Positions 1-4,613 of a DNA stretch of 8,227 nucleotides are shown here, piece by piece. The notes beneath the pieces were generated by a model, which was not told the DNA's origin, made no database searches, and saw only the letters and a list, made by a program, of their open reading frames with translations. Positions within the stretch are counted from its first letter, which is position 1. The number at the start of each line of letters is the position of its first letter. A program made the position numbers and the translations under genes. The DNA is from DASSJT01 sp035691065. Its GTDB lineage: Bacteria > Actinomycetota > Actinomycetes > Actinomycetales > Dermatophilaceae. Location: contig DASSJT010000098.1 in assembly GCA_035691065.1 (NCBI GenBank), positions 1-8,227 of the forward strand. Direction: 5' to 3'.

Positions 1-63
1 ACCTTCGCGCTCTGCGCCGCCCACCGTGCTCGGGTCGAGGAGATCTACTCGACACCGAGCTGA
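1..63 (+). CDS. Possible 3' end of an unidentified plus-strand gene (partial)
   Basis: Frame 1 is open from the window edge to a TGA at 61-63, giving 20 codons that end in EEIYSTPS. About 17 of the 20 codons end in G or C, as expected for coding DNA of this composition; the other two plus frames look less codon-like. It would converge on the minus-strand gene whose stop is at 82-84, leaving only 18 bp between the two stops. The tail is too short to assign to a family, and an open stretch of 20 codons can occur by chance in GC-rich DNA, so this is a tentative call. Confidence 0.35.
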   Translation, partial: TFALCAAHRARVEEIYSTPS

Positions 64-81
64 TCGCCGGTGCATGGCGCC

Positions 82-510
82 TCACGAAGCCGCGGTCAGC
101 GGCTCGGGCAGAGCCGTCACTCCGGCGGGCGTGGCGACGAACGTGCCAAGCAGGCGGATGCCGTGCTGCTCGCACTGGTCGATGGCCAGCTGATGCAGCG
201 CGCGGTCGTCGTCGGTGGGCACGCTCGGCCCGGGCCGGCCGCGGGCGACGAGCACCGAGCCGGTCTCGCCGGTCACCACGTGGGAGACCAGGCCGATCAG
301 CCGGGTCAGGCAGTCGCCTGCCTCGGCCTCGGGCACCCCGCACACCACGATGGGCTGGAACGGACGGCACTCGCTGTCGCACAGCATCATCGCCATGGAG
401 CCGCCGCGTCGGTCGGACTCGCCCAGGATCAGGTCGACGACGTCGGCCTGGACAGTGGGCTCGACCAGCGGAACGGCGCGGACATTGCCTGGAAGGTCTT
501 GGAAGGTCAT
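82..510 (-). CDS. Small conserved-looking protein, possible degenerate RadC/JAB-type domain
   Basis: The gene encodes 142 residues from ATG 508-510 (MTFQDLPGNV) to TGA at 82-84. I could not name a family. It has no signal peptide or membrane segment and is probably cytoplasmic. The first half contains DRRGGSMAMMLCD followed by a predicted beta-strand (QPIVVCGVP). The second half has SVLVARGRPGPSVPTDDDR, then a helix and HGIRLLGTFVATPAGV. This spacing recalls the C-terminal part of RadC/JAB proteins, where a strand leads to HNHPSG, then xPSxxD, a helix and a GIxLLDHxIV strand. Here the metal-binding histidines are absent (ARGRPGP). The frame stays open upstream to a GTG at 616-618, and an ATG at 574-576 is also in frame. 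I chose 510 because the upstream residues look non-conserved and low in complexity. No good Shine-Dalgarno site precedes 510. The RadC-like reading is inference. Confidence 0.72.
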   Translation of the reverse strand: MTFQDLPGNVRAVPLVEPTVQADVVDLILGESDRRGGSMAMMLCDSECRPFQPIVVCGVPEAEAGDCLTRLIGLVSHVVTGETGSVLVARGRPGPSVPTDDDRALHQLAIDQCEQHGIRLLGTFVATPAGVTALPEPLTAAS

Positions 511-636
511 GGGGTCATCGTGGCGAGGTTCGCCGAATCGGCCGTCGAGTTGTCCCCAGCCCGACAGCCTGCCCATCCGGCAGCCCGAGCAGCCCGCACA
601 CAGCCGGCCGGCCCACACGTCAGAGCCGCACCGCCG

Positions 637-702
637 CTACGGCCCCGCTGCTACGACCCGCTTCTATGACCCGCTTCTATGACCCGGTGCTACAGCCTCC
701 GC
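637..702. repeat. 13-bp tandem repeat in the 511-704 gene-poor gap
   Basis: Three head-to-tail 13-bp units lie at 651-663, 664-676 and 677-689, with consensus CTATGACCCGCTT. The first two differ by one base. Degenerate units flank them at 637-650 (14 nt) and 690-702. The array lies just downstream of the stop of the 430-residue gene and about 130 bp upstream of the start of the 142-residue gene, both on the minus strand. I see no convincing hairpin or coding frame in 511-704 otherwise. It may be a slippage-derived array or a set of binding sites. Confidence 0.75.
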
Positions 703-704
703 TG

Positions 705-1997
705 CTACAGCGACGAGATGAGCGCCTTCGACTCCTGCAGGCGCCGCAGCTCCCGCTCCAGAAGGGCGCGCCGGTCCCCTCCGCCGTCGGACTGCTCTGC
801 GAGCCTCCGCGCAGCGAGCACGTCCAGCTCCAGGGTGATCCAGTCGACGCATGAGTCGACCACCGGGCCGCCCTCGTGCCGCCACGCCGCTGCCTGGGTC
901 TCCAGGCCGGCCAGTCGCGCGCGGACGGCCGCCAGCTCGGTGCGGTACTCCTCCGCCAGGATCGAGTGTGCCCGGTCGCCGACCTCGCCCGAGCCGTGCG
1001 CACCATCGAGCCGGGCCAGGAAACCTTCGAGGTCAGACGCGCGCCGCCGTGCCGCGGCGAGGTCGTCGGCAAGCTGAGGAAGGAGCACTGAAGCCGCCAC
1101 CCGAAGCCCGACGATGCGGGACTCTGCCGACGGGATGTCCCCCAGCCACGCCCGGATCTCAGCCACCTCCAGGTCGAGCAGCACTTCGACCAGCCCGACC
1201 TCGCGCGAGATCTCGTCGACCTGTGCGGGCAGCTGCCGGACCCGGTCCCGGATCTCGACGAACGGGTGCAGCACCCACTCCCTGAGGTCGCCGGTCTTGT
1301 CCAGTGCGCGAGTCGGGACCTCCCTGATCCGCCTGCCCAGCGCGCTGGTGAAGCCGAGCGGAGACTCCGGAGCCGCAGCCTCCTCCGCGCCGGGCTCGCC
1401 CACGACCTCCACCTTGAGGATCGCGTCGACCACCTGCCCCAGCTGGGCGACCCGGCTCAGCACCTGCTTCCACGCCCGGGTCTGCCACTGTGCGGCCACG
1501 AGGGCCTCGAGGTCCTCGCGCGCCTGACGCTGGGCTCCCTCGCCACCGGCGGAGGACTGCTGCCGGCGCGAGACCTCCACCACCGCGTCCAGCTGCCCGA
1601 CGTACGCGGTGAACTGCGCGGACGACGTGGCGACGAAGTCCGCCCAGGTGTTCAGAGGTATGCCGGTCTGCTGCTTGACGTACTGGCTCGCGCCCGCCTT
1701 CACCGCCCGGATGGCGCCCAGGATCGGCAGACCGATGAGTCCGAACCCGCCCCACTCCTGGCTCATGCCCGAGCCTCTGGTGATCACGCCGAGCGCCGAG
1801 CTCAGCGCCTCGAGCGTCTCCGACACGTCGCGGACGTCGTCGCTGACCGTGGCGACGGCCTGCTCGAGCGCCCCGAAGGCCGCGCGCACCACCCCCGCCG
1901 ACGGGGTCGTCAGCACGTCCAGCGCAGCGCCCTGAGGGCGCTCCTGAGCTCCCGCTTCGTGAACCGCGAGCTCACTCCCCAGCTCGGTGTCGCTCAT
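705..1997 (-). CDS. Helix-rich hypothetical protein (430 aa) with one short hydrophobic segment
   Basis: The protein runs from ATG 1995-1997 (MSDTELGSEL) to TAG at 705-707. The start is supported by a strong GGGGGGAG ribosome-binding sequence a few bases upstream, although the frame stays open to 2300 across the intergenic hairpin. I do not recognise a family. Residues 1-30 look disordered. Residues 35-75 form a likely amphipathic helix. Residues 83-97 (GGFGLIGLPILGAIR) are the only markedly hydrophobic stretch and are glycine-rich. Residues 120-200 and 245-430 are Ala/Leu/Glu/Arg-rich, heptad-like helices. Residues 200-215 form an acidic, Ala/Pro/Glu-rich linker. There is no signal peptide, enzyme motif or nucleotide-binding loop. 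A mostly helical body with one short hydrophobic patch near the first helix can be seen in alpha-pore-forming proteins, but also in structural or membrane-associated coiled-coil proteins. This comparison is only an idea. The gene appears to be transcribed alone. Confidence 0.85.
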   Translation of the reverse strand: MSDTELGSELAVHEAGAQERPQGAALDVLTTPSAGVVRAAFGALEQAVATVSDDVRDVSETLEALSSALGVITRGSGMSQEWGGFGLIGLPILGAIRAVKAGASQYVKQQTGIPLNTWADFVATSSAQFTAYVGQLDAVVEVSRRQQSSAGGEGAQRQAREDLEALVAAQWQTRAWKQVLSRVAQLGQVVDAILKVEVVGEPGAEEAAAPESPLGFTSALGRRIREVPTRALDKTGDLREWVLHPFVEIRDRVRQLPAQVDEISREVGLVEVLLDLEVAEIRAWLGDIPSAESRIVGLRVAASVLLPQLADDLAAARRRASDLEGFLARLDGAHGSGEVGDRAHSILAEEYRTELAAVRARLAGLETQAAAWRHEGGPVVDSCVDWITLELDVLAARRLAEQSDGGGDRRALLERELRRLQESKALISSL

Positions 1998-2035
1998 CGT
2001 CGCTCCCCCCTCACCAGCGAAGCAGACCCTTGAAC

Positions 2036-2064
2036 AGAGTAGCGACGGGCGACGCTGCCGAACA
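2036..2064 (-). promoter_or_regulatory. Candidate promoter of the 430-aa helical-protein gene
   Basis: On the minus strand a TACTCT hexamer (plus 2036-2041) fits the actinobacterial -10 pattern TAnnnT. Seventeen bases upstream lies TGTTCG (2059-2064), a weak -35 match that falls at the edge of the 9-bp repeat array. Transcription from here would give a leader of about 35 nt that includes the strong ribosome-binding site before the start at 1997. The call rests on pattern only. Confidence 0.35.
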
Positions 2065-2086
2065 GCCAGAACAGCCAGAACAGCCC
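2060..2086. repeat. Three tandem 9-bp units upstream of the helical-protein gene
   Basis: Three consecutive copies of GAACAGCCA lie at 2060-2068, 2069-2077 and 2078-2086, the last ending in C instead of A. The array touches the left arm of the hairpin at 2086 and overlaps the putative -35 region of the gene starting at 1997. It could be an operator array for that gene or a simple slippage product. Confidence 0.8.
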
Positions 2087-2124
2087 AGGGGTATGCCGGG
2101 TGACCACCACCCGGCATACCCCTG
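2086..2124 (-). terminator. Perfect 17-bp hairpin, probable rocD terminator
   Basis: The left arm (2086-2102) and right arm (2108-2124) are perfect 17-nt inverted repeats around a 5-nt loop (ACCAC). The hairpin starts 25 nt after the rocD stop on the minus strand. No U-tract follows on the minus strand, which is common for actinobacterial hairpin terminators. The inner 15 bp of the stem (GGGGTATGCCGGGTG) is identical to that of the hairpin at 4548-4590, which lies at nearly the same distance after the permease gene. Confidence 0.8.
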
Positions 2125-2149
2125 TTTGGTGGTCGCCCGCGTTCGGCGC

Positions 2150-3442
2150 TCAGCCGCCCTGCGCCTCCTTGAGGACCGAGTCCAGTGCGTCGACAAGGAA
2201 CTCGATGTCCTCGCGACTCGCGACCAGCGGGGGCGCCAGTCGGATCGTCGAGCCATGCGTGTCCTTGGCGAGCACACCCTTGTGCATCAGCCGCTCGCAC
2301 AGCTCGCGCCCGGTCATCAGCGTCGGCTCGACGTCGACCCCTGCCCAGAGGCCGCGCGAGCGCACCGCGGTCACGCCCCGGCCGACGAGGGCGTCAAGCC
2401 CAGCGCGCAGGACGTCGCCCAGCTCGCGGGCCCGCTGCTGGTACTCGCCCGTCCTGAGCATGGCGACGACCTCCCGCCCGAGTGCCGCGGCGAGGGGGTT
2501 GCCGCCGAACGTCGAGCCGTGGGAGCCGGGGGTGATCACGTCGAGGACGGCGTGGTCGGCCGCGATGGCCGACACCGGGTAGATGCCGCCGCCGAGGGCC
2601 TTGCCGAGGATGTAGATGTCGGGCACGACTCCCTCGTGGTCGCAGGCGAACGTCTCACCCGTCCGCCCCAGGCCGGACTGGATCTCGTCAGCCACCATGA
2701 GCACTCCCCGCCGGCTGCACAGCTCCCGGAGGTCGGCGAGGTAGCCGTCCGGTGGAAGCACGACGCCTCCCTCGCCCTGGATCGGCTCGAAGAGCACGGC
2801 GACCGTGTCGTCGTCGATGGCGGCCTCCACGGCGGCGATGTCGCCGTAGCGGACGAGGCGGAACCCTGGGGTGAACGGCCCGTAGTCGTCGTGGGCGGTC
2901 TTGTCGGTCGAGAAGCCGACGATCGTGGTGGTGCGGCCGTGGAAGTTGCCCTCCATGACCACGATCGACGCGGCATCCGGTCGGACACCCTTCACCCGGT
3001 AGCCCCAGCGGCGGCTGACCTTGACCGCGGTCTCCACAGCCTCCGCGCCGCTGTTCATCGGCAGGACGAGGTCCTTGCCGGTCAGGTGGGCCAGGTCCTG
3101 TGCGAACGGCCCGAGCTGGTCGTTGTAGAAGGCGCGGCTGGTGAGGGTGAGCCGCTCCAGCTGCTCGCGGGCCACGGCGACCAGCCCCGGGTGGGCGTGG
3201 CCGAAGTTGAGTGCCGAGTAGCCGGCCAGGGCGTCGAGGTAGCGGCGGCCCTCCACGTCGGTGACCCAGGCGCCCTCACCGCTGCTCAGGACAACTGGCA
3301 GGGGATGGTAGTTGTGCGCCGCATAGGCCTCGGTGAGCTCGATGTGCTGCGCAGAGCTCATGTCGTGTGCTGCCCCGGACGCCGCCGTTCGTGTGGCTGC
3401 TGTGGCACCCATGGAACCGGCCCGGTCACCTGTCGTCGTCAT
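2150..3442 (-). CDS. rocD: Ornithine--oxo-acid transaminase (ornithine aminotransferase)
   Basis: This 430-residue enzyme is a class III PLP-dependent aminotransferase. It moves the delta-amino group of L-ornithine to 2-oxoglutarate, giving glutamate 5-semialdehyde and glutamate in cytoplasmic arginine/ornithine breakdown or proline supply. Recognisable motifs in order are NNYHPLPVV-like AHNYHPLPVV (42-51), LTSRAFYNDQLGPF (100-113), MNSGAEAVETAVK (129-141), GNFHGRT (165-171), FEPIQGEGG (218-226), ADEIQSGLGRTG (251-262), ILGKALGGG with the Schiff-base lysine K281, and GSHGSTFGGNP (306-316). These closely follow Bacillus RocD along the full length. The start is ambiguous. ATG at 3440-3442 sits 7 nt after a -10-like TACTCT and could be leaderless. 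ATG at 3359-3361 (M28) would give the usual family N-terminus, and residues 1-27 are low-complexity. No arginase, ddaH or rocA neighbour is present; the gene seems monocistronic with its own terminator. Confidence 0.96.
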   Translation of the reverse strand: MTTTGDRAGSMGATAATRTAASGAAHDMSSAQHIELTEAYAAHNYHPLPVVLSSGEGAWVTDVEGRRYLDALAGYSALNFGHAHPGLVAVAREQLERLTLTSRAFYNDQLGPFAQDLAHLTGKDLVLPMNSGAEAVETAVKVSRRWGYRVKGVRPDAASIVVMEGNFHGRTTTIVGFSTDKTAHDDYGPFTPGFRLVRYGDIAAVEAAIDDDTVAVLFEPIQGEGGVVLPPDGYLADLRELCSRRGVLMVADEIQSGLGRTGETFACDHEGVVPDIYILGKALGGGIYPVSAIAADHAVLDVITPGSHGSTFGGNPLAAALGREVVAMLRTGEYQQRARELGDVLRAGLDALVGRGVTAVRSRGLWAGVDVEPTLMTGRELCERLMHKGVLAKDTHGSTIRLAPPLVASREDIEFLVDALDSVLKEAQGG

Positions 3443-3449
3443 GGTTCCG

Positions 3450-3455
3450 AGAGTA
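3450..3455 (-). promoter_or_regulatory. Candidate -10 element of rocD
   Basis: Plus-strand AGAGTA reads TACTCT on the minus strand, matching TAnnnT. It ends 7 nt before the ATG at 3442, so transcription would begin at or next to the A of that ATG, giving a leaderless message. The same hexamer precedes the gene starting at 1997. No good -35 is visible at 17-18 nt. Actinobacterial promoters often lack one, so support is weak. Confidence 0.3.
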
Positions 3456-3495
3456 GTTGCCGGGGAGCCCAGCAGAGCAGGTAGGGGGCAAGGCC

Positions 3496-3567
3496 CAGGT
3501 CGGTGCCCAGGTCAGTGCCCAAGTCAGTGCCCAGGTCAATGCTCAGATCAATGGTCAGGTCAATGCG
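3496..3567. repeat. Six-copy 12-bp tandem array upstream of rocD
   Basis: Six contiguous 12-bp units occupy 3496-3507, 3508-3519, 3520-3531, 3532-3543, 3544-3555 and 3556-3567. The consensus is CAGGTCARTGCC. Units 1-3 carry GTGCC and units 4-6 carry AATG at the second half, so the copies form two related blocks. The array starts 54 bp upstream of the rocD ATG at 3442 and ends 15 bp before the methyltransferase stop codon. On the minus strand each unit carries a TGACC/TGATC core once every 12 bp. It could be a set of regulator sites for rocD or a neutral minisatellite. Confidence 0.9.
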
Positions 3568-3582
3568 TTGGTAGAGGCCCGG

Positions 3583-4389
3583 TCATCGCGTCCGTGAGCT
3601 CTCGGGCACCGTTCCCCTCACGGCCCAGGCACGGGCGGTCAGCCGGATCGCGCCGCCGTTCGGAGCCAGCGTGTCCCGCAGCCGCTCGCGGAGCCGGGTC
3701 AGCGCGGCCTCGTCCAGCGAGGCACAGTAGCCCGGCGCCGGTCCCTGACCGCTCAGGAACGGAGTCCAGAAGTCGTCGAAGTCGATGAAGTCGGTCGGGA
3801 CGATGATGTCCGTCACCGCGACCTCTACCAGGCCGGCTCCCGAGAGCACGTCGAGCAGGGCGCCGGGCTCGCACAAGGGGAATCGCACGGCCTCGTCCAG
3901 CGCCCCAGCAGCCGGGTCGAGCGCCACTGCGGCGTCCCAGAACGCTCGGATCATCTGCATGCCCTGGGCGTAGTCCCAGACATAGGCCGCGATCACGGCA
4001 CCCGGCCGCGCGACGCGGCGCATCTCCTGCAAGGCGGCGTCAGGGCCGGGGATGAAGTTGAGCACCAGCCCGGAGACGACGTAGTCCGCCGAGCCGTCCT
4101 CGGCGGGCAGCGCCAAGCCGTCACCCACCCTCGGGTCGACGCGTCGGTCAGCCACCGTGCCGGAAAGGTGGGCGATGAAGTCGGGCGAGCGATCCGTCGC
4201 GACGATCCGCTCGGGCTCGGCTGTGGCAAGGACTGCCCGGGTCAGCGCCCCCGTCCCACTGCCCACCTCCACCCAGTCGGCCCCGGGGCGCGGCGCGAGC
4301 CAGTGCAGGAAGCGCTCGGCAACCGGCCGGCTCCAGCGGCCCACATATCCGTCGTACGCCTTGCCGCTCGCCCAGACGTCATTCGCCAT
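3583..4389 (-). CDS. Class I SAM-dependent methyltransferase
   Basis: The 268-residue protein has a Rossmann-type methyltransferase fold of the UbiE/Methyltransf_11 kind. Motif I is WVEVGSGTGALTRAVL (39-54). The acidic residue ending beta-2 is in VATDRSP (63-69), the beta-3 region is VGDGLALPAEDGSADYVVSG (88-107), and LNFIPGPDAALQEMRRVARPG (110-130) is the typical region leading to AAYVWDYAQG. The C-terminal third (about 170-268) would form the substrate-binding part, and its substrate cannot be read from sequence. It is expected to be cytoplasmic. The start at ATG 4387-4389 (MANDVWASGK) is preferred; an in-frame ATG at 4405-4407 would add six residues, and neither has a clear Shine-Dalgarno site. 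The stop is TGA at 3583-3585. The gene is isolated between the 12-bp array and the toxin-gene remnant, so context does not reveal its role. The closest general match is the uncharacterised actinobacterial methyltransferases that begin DxWxxGxxYxxYVGRWSR. Confidence 0.9.
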   Translation of the reverse strand: MANDVWASGKAYDGYVGRWSRPVAERFLHWLAPRPGADWVEVGSGTGALTRAVLATAEPERIVATDRSPDFIAHLSGTVADRRVDPRVGDGLALPAEDGSADYVVSGLVLNFIPGPDAALQEMRRVARPGAVIAAYVWDYAQGMQMIRAFWDAAVALDPAAGALDEAVRFPLCEPGALLDVLSGAGLVEVAVTDIIVPTDFIDFDDFWTPFLSGQGPAPGYCASLDEAALTRLRERLRDTLAPNGGAIRLTARAWAVRGTVPESSRTR

Positions 4390-4455
4390 GGGCAGATGGT
4401 GGCGCATGAGGGGCTTCGAGTCACCCGGTGCGGCGGCACGGCAGGAGCGCGGGGG

Positions 4456-4515
4456 GCCGCGGACGAGGTGATGGGGCAGATCGACGAGGCCCTGCGGCTG
4501 CACCTCGCGCTCTGA
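4456..4515 (+). pseudogene. Probable 3' remnant of a MazF/PemK-family toxin gene
   Basis: A plus-strand frame ends at TGA 4513-4515 with DEVMGQIDEALRLHLAL. This matches the usual C-terminal helix of MazF/PemK mRNA interferases, in which a VMxxVDxALRxxLxL pattern closes the protein. Only about 19 codons look coding. Farther upstream the same frame shows no MazF beta-barrel motifs and runs antisense into the methyltransferase. So the body of the toxin gene (about 110 codons in the family) and any antitoxin partner are missing. The hairpin at 4548-4590 follows 32 nt after the stop and could have served this gene as well. The match is from memory of family C-termini and is short, so chance similarity is possible. 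Confidence 0.45.
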
Positions 4516-4547
4516 TCCGAGGCCGACAGCCGCTGGCTCAGGACAAA

Positions 4548-4590
4548 GGCGAGGGGGTATGCCGGGTGGGCACCCGGCATACCCCTCGCC
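4548..4590. terminator. Hairpin after the permease gene, likely bidirectional terminator
   Basis: The left arm (4548-4568) and right arm (4571-4590) pair over 20 bp with one bulged G (five G on the left against four C on the right) around a 2-nt GG loop. AAA precedes the left arm and TTT lies shortly after the right arm, so weak A/U tracts flank both sides. The hairpin begins 23 nt after the permease stop on the minus strand and 32 nt after the stop of the toxin-gene remnant on the plus strand. Its inner 15-bp stem is the same as in the hairpin at 2086-2124. Confidence 0.82.
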
Positions 4591-4613
4591 CGTTTCCGCT
4601 GGGTCGCTCTCCG

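Noticed and set aside
1654..1668. A match to the hairpin stem (GGTATGCCGG) inside the helical-protein gene
   Set aside because: Only a half-site of about 10 bases is present without an inverted partner, and it is explained by coding sequence.
1998..2300. N-terminal extension of the helical-protein gene up to 2300
   Set aside because: It would run through the hairpin, the triplet repeat and the 3' end of rocD, and the extra residues look random; a strong ribosome-binding site supports the start at 1997.
2030..3484. A 484-codon open frame on the plus strand across rocD
   Set aside because: It is antisense to a clearly recognisable RocD protein, its translation is His/Asp/Gly/Arg-rich without any domain, and such frames are common opposite GC-rich genes.
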